A DNA stretch of 64,000 bases from Sphingomonas sp. LY54 (GTDB lineage: Bacteria > Pseudomonadota > Alphaproteobacteria > Sphingomonadales > Sphingomonadaceae): the NCBI RefSeq assembly GCF_035594035.1, contig NZ_CP141588.1, positions 2,005,501 through 2,069,500 of the forward strand. The letters run 5' to 3'. The position numbers were made by a program, and so were the translations under genes. The notes below the pieces were generated by a model. That model ran no database searches. It was given only the letters and a program-made list of their open reading frames with translations, and was not told where the DNA came from. Position 1 is the stretch's first letter. Each line of letters begins with the position of its first letter. Positions 43,749 to 51,445 of this stretch are shown piece after piece.

Positions 43749-45113
43749 GTGGATTGGCTCTTCGCCTGCATGGGGGCTGGCGCGCGCGAGATCGGTCTGT
43801 TCGCCGCGCTCGGATTCATCCTGCTCGGCGGCGGCGACCTCATGGTCGACGCGCTGTGGATCGTGCGCGTGTTCCGAGAGCGCGTGCGCCGGACTTGCGA
43901 CGATCCGGCCGTCCTTGAAGCGCCTTATTCCCCTGGGCTGCTCGCCGTTTTCATTCCTGCCTGGGATGAATCCGTCGTCATCCGCGCCATGTTGCAGAAT
44001 GCGCTCGCGACGTTCCGGGACGCCGAATATCGCATCTATGTCGGCTGCTATCCCAACGATCCGGCGACTGTTCGCGAGGCGCGATCCATAGCCGACCCAC
44101 GCGTGCGGATCGTCATCGGTCCTGTCGACGGTCCCACGACAAAAGCTGATTGCCTCAACCGGTTGTGGGAAGCGATGCTGGCCGACGAGGCAGCGGAAAA
44201 TCGACAGGCCAAGGCCGTCGTATTGCACGATGCCGAGGATGTCGTGCACCCGGCCGAGCTGGCCGTGTTCGATCGCCTGAGCGAGCGGTTCGACCTGGTC
44301 CAGCTGCCGGTGGTGCCGCTGATCGACCCCAATTCGCGCTGGATCGCCGGCCATTATGCCGACGAATTCGCCGAGGCGCACGGCAAGGAACTGGTGGTGC
44401 GCGCCGCACTCGGGGTCGGCCTGCCCTCGGCCGGCGTCGGCTGCGCCTTTGCGCGCGAAGCGCTGGCCCGCGCCGCTTTGCAGTCGAGCGGGCTGCCCTT
44501 CGACGCCGACAGCCTCACCGAGGATTATGAACTCGGCCTGCGGCTGCGCGCGACCGGCGGCCGCTCGGTGTTCGTGCGGCTGGTGCGTGGCGGGACCTTG
44601 GTTGCAACGGAGGAATATTTCCCAGGCACGATCGGCGCGGCGGTGGCGCAGAAGGCGCGCTGGATGACCGGTATCGCGCTGTCCGGCTGGGATCGGCTCG
44701 GGTGGAGCGGCGGCCTCGCGGAGCGCTGGATGCGGCTGCGCGACCGCCAGTCGGTGCTCGCCGCGATCTTCCTGCTCGCCGCCTATGTCACTTTGCTTTC
44801 GTGGAGCCTGGCCGTGCTCGGCCACGTCTTCCTGGGCATCGCGCCCGCCCCGGTGCCGGCCTTTCTGGCGGTGCTGCTGCAAATCAATTTCTGCATGTTC
44901 CTGTGGCGGATCGTGATGCGGTTCACCTTCGTCACGCGCGCTTATGGCTGGCGCGAAGGGCTGCGCTCGATCCCGCGGGTGATCACGGGCAACATCATCG
45001 CGATGATGGCGGCGCGCGCGGCAGTGGTCCGCTATCTGCGCATCCGCCGGACCGGCACGGCCGTGTGGGGCAAGACGGCCCACGCCTTTCCCGTCATCCT
45101 CCCGGCCGAATGA
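43749..45113 (+). CDS. NfrB-like processive GT2 membrane glycosyltransferase
   Basis: A 454-residue membrane-bound GT-A fold transferase related to the catalytic half of NfrB and to BcsA-like synthases. An N-terminal helix (about 15-38) is followed by the GT2 domain: VFIPAWDESVVI, an acidic metal site HDAEDVVHP, the base motif LTEDYELGLRLR and QKARW (residues 301-305), the QxxRW type of processive enzymes. Two to three membrane helices follow from about 335. It lacks the C-terminal MshEN-like domain that E. coli NfrB carries. The next gene overlaps it (ATGA) and encodes an NfrA-C-like barrel, which suggests synthesis and export of an unknown polysaccharide. Confidence 0.85.
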   Translation: MDWLFACMGAGAREIGLFAALGFILLGGGDLMVDALWIVRVFRERVRRTCDDPAVLEAPYSPGLLAVFIPAWDESVVIRAMLQNALATFRDAEYRIYVGCYPNDPATVREARSIADPRVRIVIGPVDGPTTKADCLNRLWEAMLADEAAENRQAKAVVLHDAEDVVHPAELAVFDRLSERFDLVQLPVVPLIDPNSRWIAGHYADEFAEAHGKELVVRAALGVGLPSAGVGCAFAREALARAALQSSGLPFDADSLTEDYELGLRLRATGGRSVFVRLVRGGTLVATEEYFPGTIGAAVAQKARWMTGIALSGWDRLGWSGGLAERWMRLRDRQSVLAAIFLLAAYVTLLSWSLAVLGHVFLGIAPAPVPAFLAVLLQINFCMFLWRIVMRFTFVTRAYGWREGLRSIPRVITGNIIAMMAARAAVVRYLRIRRTGTAVWGKTAHAFPVILPAE

Positions 45114-46120
45114 CGCCGCCGGCGCCGCTGCGCTTCCTGGCGCTCGTGCTGGTCGGCTGGATCGGCCTGCGCGTTGCCGCGCTGGCGCCCTGGTCCGAGA
45201 AGGCGGCGGCCGATGCGCCGCAGCCAGGCGCGTCCCAGGCGATTGCGCCGGTATCGAATCCGGTGCGCGCTGCAGCCTCGGTCGCGTCGGCTCTCGTCGC
45301 TGCGCCGTTGGTACAGCCAAGGGTGTTGCGGCCATCCGTGGACCGGCCGGGGCCCGCGGGGTCGTCCTTTGCGCCCACGCCCGCAACCGATCAGCCGGAG
45401 GCCACGCCCGGCCCACTGCTTCGGCCGACTGCGCTGGCGGCCCACGCGCCTCCCGCCGTCTGGCCGCTAGCCCCGCCTCCCACGTCAGCCAGCGACCGCT
45501 GGTCGGCCTCGGCCTGGCTGTTCGCTCGGCGGGGCGGAGACGGCACGTTGGCGACGGCGGGGACGCTCGGCGGCAGCCAGGCCGGCTTGCGGGTCGGCTA
45601 CCGGCTCAACCGCGATACGGCGCGGCCGCTTTCGCTCAGCGGCCGCCTCTATGCTCCGCTGGAAACGGACGGCGCCGAGGCCGCGGTCGGCCTCGAATGG
45701 AAGCCGCTCGCCGATGTCCCGGTCCGCATTCTGGCCGAGCGCCGGCAGAGACTGAGCGGGGACGGCCGCTCCGCATTCGCGATTCTCGCTTATGGCGGCG
45801 TCAGCGAGGCGCGCATTGCCGGCCCGTTGCGGCTCGATGCCTATGCGCAGGCGGGAATGGTTGGGCTGCATTCGAAAGATCTGTTCGCCGACGGCGCCGC
45901 TACAGTGTCGCTCCCGCTGGGCGCGCGCGCGCAGGTGGGCATCGGTCTGTGGGGCGCGGCGCAGCCTGGTGTCTCGCGTCTCGATGCCGGGCCGCAGGTC
46001 AGCGTGCGCCTGCCCGTCACCGCCGCCAATCTGCGCCTGTCGGCCGGCTATCGGGTGCGGGTGGCGGGCGATGCGCTGCCTGCCTCCGGGCCCGCGCTCA
46101 CCCTGGCCGCGGATTTTTGA
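45110..46120 (+). CDS. NfrA C-terminal-like outer-membrane protein
   Basis: A 336-residue protein. A hydrophobic N-terminal segment (residues 8-26) acts as signal or anchor, then about 90 residues of Ala/Pro-rich low-complexity linker. From residue 125 a beta-rich domain resembles the C-terminal part of the phage N4 receptor NfrA: VGLEWKPLADVPVRILAERR, LRLDAYAQAGMVG, IGLWGAAQPGVSRLDAGPQV, and a terminal LTLAADF typical of outer-membrane barrels. E. coli NfrA has a long TPR part before this domain, and here it is absent. The ATG at 45110 overlaps the glycosyltransferase stop. Probably the outer-membrane exit for the polymer made by the preceding gene (inference). Confidence 0.75.
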   Translation: MTPPAPLRFLALVLVGWIGLRVAALAPWSEKAAADAPQPGASQAIAPVSNPVRAAASVASALVAAPLVQPRVLRPSVDRPGPAGSSFAPTPATDQPEATPGPLLRPTALAAHAPPAVWPLAPPPTSASDRWSASAWLFARRGGDGTLATAGTLGGSQAGLRVGYRLNRDTARPLSLSGRLYAPLETDGAEAAVGLEWKPLADVPVRILAERRQRLSGDGRSAFAILAYGGVSEARIAGPLRLDAYAQAGMVGLHSKDLFADGAATVSLPLGARAQVGIGLWGAAQPGVSRLDAGPQVSVRLPVTAANLRLSAGYRVRVAGDALPASGPALTLAADF

Positions 46121-46181
46121 GTTTTCGCGGGCCGGGCCGCCTTCCGTAGCCCGCCTTTAGCGGCTAGCGTCGCGCCGACCC

Positions 46182-47093
46182 ATGGATATCTATTTGCCCG
46201 TCGCCGGCCTGTCCGTAAACGCGCTGATGATCATCGGCCTCGGCGGCGTCGTCGGCCTGCTGACCGGCATGCTCGGCGTCGGCGGTGGTTTCCTCACCAC
46301 GCCGATCCTGATCTTCTACGGCATCCCGCCCGCGGTCGCGGTCGCGTCGGCGACGACGCAGATCACCGGCACCAGCGTGTCGGGCGTGATGGCCCATCGC
46401 CGCCGCAAGGGCGTCGATTACCGGATGGGCGGCGTGCTCGTGGTCGGCGGCATATTCGGCGCGGGCGCCGGCGGCGCGCTCTTCCGCCTGCTTCAGGACA
46501 GCGGCCAGATCGATACGGTCATCGCCATGCTCTATGTCCTGCTGCTCGGCGGCATCGGCATATTGATGGCCCGGGAATCGGCCGAGGCCCTGGAGATCAT
46601 CAAGCCCAAGCCCGACAAGAAGCCCGCGCGTCGCCATCATCCGCTGATCGCGGTGCTGCCGCTGCGCTGGCGCTTCTATCATTCCGGCCTCTACATCTCG
46701 CCGCTGGCGCCGCTCCTGCTCGGTTTCTTCTCGGGCATGATGACGGTGCTGCTCGGCGTCGGCGGCGGCTTCATCGTCGTGCCGGCGATGATCTACCTGC
46801 TCGGCATGTCGACCATGATGGTGGTCGGAACGTCGCTGTTCCAGATCCTGTTCGTCACCGCCGCGACGACCTTGATCCACGCCACCACGACCAAGTCGGT
46901 CGATATCGTGCTGGCGGCTCTGCTGCTGCTCGGCAGCGTGATCGGCGCCCAGTTTGGCGCCCGTTTCGCTCAGACGGTAAAGCCGGAGCTGCTGCGCATG
47001 GGCCTCGCGATCGTCGTCATCGCGGTGGCGCTGCGCATGGCGCTACAGCTCGGCTGGCGACCGGCCGAAATCTATACGGTGCAGTTGCTGTGA
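46182..47093 (+). CDS. TauE/SafE family permease
   Basis: A 303-residue inner-membrane protein of the TauE/SafE (sulfite/organosulfonate exporter-like) family. The two repeats each begin with the diagnostic glycine-rich motif: LTGMLGVGGGFLTTPILIFYG (split here as GMLGVGGGF and TPILIFYG) and VLLGVGGGFIVVPAMIYLLG. A basic loop (KPKPDKKPARRHH) lies between the halves. The cargo is unknown. The downstream TIGR02186 gene overlaps its stop and is its usual companion in alphaproteobacteria. Confidence 0.9.
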   Translation: MDIYLPVAGLSVNALMIIGLGGVVGLLTGMLGVGGGFLTTPILIFYGIPPAVAVASATTQITGTSVSGVMAHRRRKGVDYRMGGVLVVGGIFGAGAGGALFRLLQDSGQIDTVIAMLYVLLLGGIGILMARESAEALEIIKPKPDKKPARRHHPLIAVLPLRWRFYHSGLYISPLAPLLLGFFSGMMTVLLGVGGGFIVVPAMIYLLGMSTMMVVGTSLFQILFVTAATTLIHATTTKSVDIVLAALLLLGSVIGAQFGARFAQTVKPELLRMGLAIVVIAVALRMALQLGWRPAEIYTVQLL

Positions 47094-47848
47094 CCTGGGT
47101 CCGGATACTGGCGCTGCTCCTGTTCTGGCCGCTGACGATCGGCGCCACCGAGCCCAAGCTCGTGCCCGACGTGTCGCATCGCGACATCGAGATACGCTAC
47201 AGTTTCACCGGCGCCGAACTGCTGCTGTTCGGCGCGATCGTCTATCCCGACGGCCGCATACCGAAGACGCCGGACATCGCGGTCGTGATCAAGGGCCCGA
47301 TGGTGCCGATCATCGTCCGCGAAAAGCAGAAGGTGGCGGGCATCTGGATGAACGTCGAGAGCGAGCGCTTCCGCTCCGCCCCCTCTTTCTACGCCGTCGC
47401 CTCTTCGCGCCCGCTGCCCGAGCTGGTCGACGAGCGCACCGCCGCGATCTACGAGCTTGGCCTCGACAATATGCAATTGTCGCCCGGCGCCGGCGCCACC
47501 CCCGAGGAGCGCCGCCGCTTCGAGGAAGGGCTGATCGACCTGATGAAGCGGCGCCAGCTCTATTTGGAGGATCCCACCGGCGTCGAGATAACGGAGGGCG
47601 TTCTCTATCGGGCGCGGGTCGACATTCCGGCGCGGGTGCCGGTCGGCGAATACACCGCCGAGACCTTCCTCATCCAGGACGGACGCGTGGTTGCCGCCGC
47701 GGTGCGGGAGATCCGGATCGAGAAGCTCGGCTTCGAGCGCTTCGTCGCAATGGCGGCCGAGCGCTGGTCGATCGCCTACGGCCTGTTCGCGGTTCTGGTG
47801 TCGCTATTGCTGGGCTGGGGCGCGAGCGCGCTGTTCCGGCGCACGTAG
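47090..47848 (+). CDS. TIGR02186 family membrane-anchored protein
   Basis: A 252-residue protein with a signal peptide, a periplasmic beta-rich domain and a C-terminal membrane helix (about 226-246). The family phrases are LVPDVSHRDIEIRYSFTGAE, LLLFGAIVYPDGR and VVIKGPMVPI. The start GTG overlaps the permease stop as GTGA. The role is unknown, but constant pairing with a TauE/SafE permease suggests the two work together. Confidence 0.88.
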   Translation: MTWVRILALLLFWPLTIGATEPKLVPDVSHRDIEIRYSFTGAELLLFGAIVYPDGRIPKTPDIAVVIKGPMVPIIVREKQKVAGIWMNVESERFRSAPSFYAVASSRPLPELVDERTAAIYELGLDNMQLSPGAGATPEERRRFEEGLIDLMKRRQLYLEDPTGVEITEGVLYRARVDIPARVPVGEYTAETFLIQDGRVVAAAVREIRIEKLGFERFVAMAAERWSIAYGLFAVLVSLLLGWGASALFRRT

Positions 47849-47936
47849 CACCCGTAAGCGGCGCCAATCACTTGTTTACCCCTGTCGTCTAGGGATTGGA
47901 CGGTACGTCTCTTCACAAGGGAAAGACCGGCCGCGC

Positions 47937-49628
47937 ATGGACGAAATGATGAACTTCAGCAGCTTGCCGGGCGCGGCCGATCAGGCGCCCGCTACCCACG
48001 CCGTTTCGCCGCAAATGCGGGCGAAGGCGCGGCACGAGGCGCTGGGTTCCGTCGCGTCCGTCACCGGCGGCGGCGCGCAGATCGAGATCGAGGGACGCCG
48101 CCTGCGCGAGCTGGCGCTGGACAGCGACCCGACGGTCGCCATGTCGGGCCAGGTCGGCAGCCAGGTGAAGCTGGAATCGGGCCGCCGCTGGCTGCTCGCC
48201 AACGTCCGGAACCTGCGCCGCACCGACAGCGAAAGCGATGTCATCAGCGCCGAGATCGACTTCCTCGGCGAAGGCGACGAGGACGAGGCGACCGGTCGGC
48301 TGGTCAATTTCAAGCGCGGCGTCACCAGCTTCCCGATTCCCGGCAACCGCGTCTTCCCGGTCACCGGCGACGACTTGAAGCAGATGTTCGCCGCCGACGA
48401 CCGTCCCCATATCGAGATCGGCACCGTCTATCCGACCCGCGACGTCCGCGGCGCCCTCTATGTCGACGCCCTGCTCGGCAAGCATTTCGCTTTGCTCGGC
48501 TCGACCGGTACCGGCAAGTCGACCGCGACCGCTCTGATCATGCACCGCATCTGCGACATGGCCCCGGAAGGCCATATCGTCATGATCGATCCGCACGGCG
48601 AATATTCGGCCGCGTTCAAGGGCTATGGCGAGCTGTTCAACGTCGACAATCTCGCCATGCCTTATTGGCTGATGAACTTCGAAGAGCATTGCGAGGTGTT
48701 CATCACCTCCGCCGGCGCCGAGCGGCAGCGCGACAGCGACATCCTCGCCAAGTGTCTGCTGCTCGCCCGTTCGAAGAACCGGGCGGCCGAGGGCCTGACC
48801 AAGCTGACTGTGGATTCGCCGATCCCGTACACATTGTCGGACCTCACCAACGCCATCAATCACGAGATGGGCCTGCTCAACAAGGCGACCGACACCGCGC
48901 CCTTCATGCGGCTCAAGACCAAGATCGACGAGCTAAAGGCCGATCCGCGCTACAGTTTCATGTTTTCGGGGATGCTCGTCGCAGACAGCATGACCGGCTT
49001 CATCTCGAAGATTTTCCGCCTGCCGGCCAAGGGCAAGCCGATCTCGATCGTCGACGTCTCGGGCGTTCCGTCGGACATCACCTCGGTGGTGGTGGCCGTG
49101 CTTTCGCGCCTCGTCTTCGATTATGCGATCTGGTCGCGCAACGAGCTGCAGCGGCCGGTGCTCCTGGTCTGCGAGGAGGCGCACCGCTACGTGCCCGCCG
49201 ACAAGACTTCGAGCGGCCAGGCGGTGCGCAAGGTTCTCGAGCGGATCGCCAAGGAAGGCCGTAAGTACGGCGTGTCGCTGGGGCTCATCACCCAGCGTCC
49301 GTCCGATCTGGCCGAAGGCGTGCTCTCCCAGTGCGGCACGATCATCTCGATGCGCCTCAACAACGAACGCGACCAGGCTTTCGTGAAGAGCGCGATGCCG
49401 GAGGGCGCGCGCGGCTTCCTCGACGTCATCCCGGCGCTGCGCAACCGCGAATGCATCGTCTGCGGCGAAGGCGTCTCGATCCCGCTGCGCGTGGCCTTCG
49501 ACGATCTCGAGCGCGACCGCCGTCCGGCCTCGTCGGATCCGGCCTTCTCGGACCTGTGGAAGCAGACCGGCGACGAGGAGGCGATGGTCGCCCGCGTCGT
49601 CAAGCGCTGGCGCGCCCAGGGCCGCTGA
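47937..49628 (+). CDS. HerA-like hexameric ATPase (DUF87)
   Basis: A 563-residue ATP-binding protein. An N-terminal beta-barrel HAS-like domain (about 35-160) is followed by a FtsK/HerA-type motor: Walker A GSTGTGKST (188-196), IDPHGEYSA, Walker B LLVCEEAHRYVP, and GLITQRPSDLAEGVLSQC with an arginine-finger-like region. HerA motors pair with the nuclease NurA in archaea and in some bacteria, but no nurA is next to it here. It is probably a DNA-processing motor, with unknown partner and pathway. The ATG at 47937 was chosen over the open upstream frame because the conserved N-terminus begins there. Confidence 0.88.
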   Translation: MDEMMNFSSLPGAADQAPATHAVSPQMRAKARHEALGSVASVTGGGAQIEIEGRRLRELALDSDPTVAMSGQVGSQVKLESGRRWLLANVRNLRRTDSESDVISAEIDFLGEGDEDEATGRLVNFKRGVTSFPIPGNRVFPVTGDDLKQMFAADDRPHIEIGTVYPTRDVRGALYVDALLGKHFALLGSTGTGKSTATALIMHRICDMAPEGHIVMIDPHGEYSAAFKGYGELFNVDNLAMPYWLMNFEEHCEVFITSAGAERQRDSDILAKCLLLARSKNRAAEGLTKLTVDSPIPYTLSDLTNAINHEMGLLNKATDTAPFMRLKTKIDELKADPRYSFMFSGMLVADSMTGFISKIFRLPAKGKPISIVDVSGVPSDITSVVVAVLSRLVFDYAIWSRNELQRPVLLVCEEAHRYVPADKTSSGQAVRKVLERIAKEGRKYGVSLGLITQRPSDLAEGVLSQCGTIISMRLNNERDQAFVKSAMPEGARGFLDVIPALRNRECIVCGEGVSIPLRVAFDDLERDRRPASSDPAFSDLWKQTGDEEAMVARVVKRWRAQGR

Positions 49629-49646
49629 CGGCCTTCCCCTCGGAAC

Positions 49647-49685
49647 CAAAAAAGGGCGGTGCCGAGGCGCCGCCCTTTTCCTTTT
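49647..49685. terminator. bidirectional intrinsic terminator between HerA-like and M23 genes
   Basis: A 9-bp stem (GGGCGGTGC at 49654-49662, GCGCCGCCC at 49667-49675, one G-T pair) with a CGAG loop, flanked by an A-run upstream and TTTTC downstream. It therefore works for both converging genes. Confidence 0.85.
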
Positions 49686-49703
49686 CAACGAACCTTTTTG
49701 GGC

Positions 49704-51239
49704 TCAGCCCTTGGCGGGCTTCTTGTCGGTCTTGGCTTCCGCCTGCTGGACCGGGCCGCGCGCCGCGCCGGTCGGGACTGCGAGCAGGTTGCGCAGCTTC
49801 TGCCGGAAGCTGGCGAGCTCGCCGCCGGCAAGCTGGGCGCGCATCGTGAACTTGACCGACGCCGGGTTGATCGGCGTGCCGTTGCGATAGAGCTCGTAAT
49901 GGAGGTGCGGGCCGGTCGAGAGGCCGGTGGAGCCGATATAGCCGATCACCTGGCCCTGGCGGACGCGCTGTCCGGGCTCGGCGACGATCCGGCTCATGTG
50001 GCTGTAGCTGGTCATCAGGCCCCCGGCATGGTTGATCCGGACCTGCTTGCCGTAGCCCCCGGCCCAGCCGGCGCGGGCGACGCGGCCGTCGGTGGCGGCG
50101 AGGATCGGCGTGCCGTAGCCGCCGCGGAAGTCCATGCCCTTGTGCATGCGCGAGTAACCGAGGATCGGGTGGCGGCGCATGCCGAAATTGGAGGAAACCG
50201 CGCCCGGAACCGGGCGCTGCAGCATTCCGCTGGTCTTGCCGACGCCCGAGGCCTCGAACCATTGCAGGCGGCCGCCCTGGTCCCACTGCATCAATTGCAG
50301 GTCCTTGCCGTTGGCGCGGTTGAGGCCGGCATAGAGGAGTTCGCCGGTCTCGGTCTCGCCGGTGGCGGCGCGGCGGTGCCGGACGATGATGTCGAAGCGA
50401 TCGTTAGCGCCGACCGAGCCGATGTTGAGCTGGGTGGAGAGTGCGCGGATATAGGCCTCGACCGCCTTGGCGGGTGCGCCGGCGGCGCGCGCCGTGCGGT
50501 AAAGGCTGGATCCGACCGTCCCCTGGATGCGCAGCGGCGTGTTGTCGACCGCGATCGGGATCTGGGTGAGCTGCAGCGCCCCGCCCACACGGTTGACCTC
50601 GAGCTTCAGATCGAAATCGGCACGGAAGGCGAGCGCGTCGAGCGGGCGCGGCACGTTGCGGTTGGGGCGGCGGCCGAGAGTCAGGTCGAGCGTCGTGCCG
50701 CCCTTAAGGTCGGCGAGCGGCATGACCCGGGCGATCATGGCCGCGACGGCCGCTGCTTCCTCGTCGGCGATGCCGGCGCGTTCGAGCGCGCGCGCGAAGC
50801 CGTCGCCGCTGGAGAGCGTGGCGACGAGGTCGATGCTGGGCCGTTCGGGCGTGTCGGTGAGCGGTTCGACCGCGTCGGTCGGCGCCATGCGGCGGCCGGT
50901 GTCGCCGCCGTAAGCGAGCGGTGCGATGGCGAGCGTGCGGGCCTCTTCCCATTGCGCGTCCGGCAGGACCGGCGAAGCGGCGTGGAGCGGCTCGAGCCCG
51001 GGGGCGAGCGCATAAGCGGCGTAACAAAGGAGGCTGCAGGTCGCGAGACCGCGCCACCAGGTGCGCGATCCGATCCGCGCGCCGAGGTCGGTAACGAGTT
51101 CGATATCCGCAGCGGGGATCGCGTCCTTGACCTTGCTGCCGAAACCGCGGGCGATCGCCGGCCGGTGCAGCGCATTGTCCAGGCTCAGCGCGGCCGTGCC
51201 GCTGCCGTTGCCGGACGAAAACTCGTTAAATTGATACAA
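49704..51239 (-). CDS. M23 family metallopeptidase (peptidoglycan endopeptidase)
   Basis: A 511-residue protein anchored by one helix at about residues 62-80 (WWRGLATCSLLCYAAYALAP) after a cytoplasmic N-terminus. The periplasmic part has an OapA/LysM-like region (about 130-330), then the M23 domain with the zinc motifs HKGMDF and HLHYE and the surrounding GSTGLSTGPHLH. Such proteins cut peptide crosslinks in peptidoglycan during growth or division. A Pro-poor Lys-rich tail follows. It diverges from the helicase gene across 206 bases. Confidence 0.9.
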   Translation of the reverse strand: MYQFNEFSSGNGSGTAALSLDNALHRPAIARGFGSKVKDAIPAADIELVTDLGARIGSRTWWRGLATCSLLCYAAYALAPGLEPLHAASPVLPDAQWEEARTLAIAPLAYGGDTGRRMAPTDAVEPLTDTPERPSIDLVATLSSGDGFARALERAGIADEEAAAVAAMIARVMPLADLKGGTTLDLTLGRRPNRNVPRPLDALAFRADFDLKLEVNRVGGALQLTQIPIAVDNTPLRIQGTVGSSLYRTARAAGAPAKAVEAYIRALSTQLNIGSVGANDRFDIIVRHRRAATGETETGELLYAGLNRANGKDLQLMQWDQGGRLQWFEASGVGKTSGMLQRPVPGAVSSNFGMRRHPILGYSRMHKGMDFRGGYGTPILAATDGRVARAGWAGGYGKQVRINHAGGLMTSYSHMSRIVAEPGQRVRQGQVIGYIGSTGLSTGPHLHYELYRNGTPINPASVKFTMRAQLAGGELASFRQKLRNLLAVPTGAARGPVQQAEAKTDKKPAKG

Positions 51240-51445
51240 GATTGCCCCGCACCTTCGGTAATCTGCCCCCGCCGCTTTCGCGACGGCCCGGAAACTCTGG
51301 GGAAACAGGGTTAAAGTAAAGTGTAGAATTACGGAGATGGGCCAACCTGTGCGGTGAATCGCGCCGTGCCATCGACGAACCGAAGAATTCGCGGGAACCT
51401 TAGGGAAAGATTGCGCTTTCGCGCGCCAATGCCGATCTATCGCCC

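Noticed and set aside
49659..51314. A 551-codon plus-strand open frame opposite the M23 peptidase
   Set aside because: Shadow of a gene with clear zinc motifs. It also reads through a terminator hairpin.
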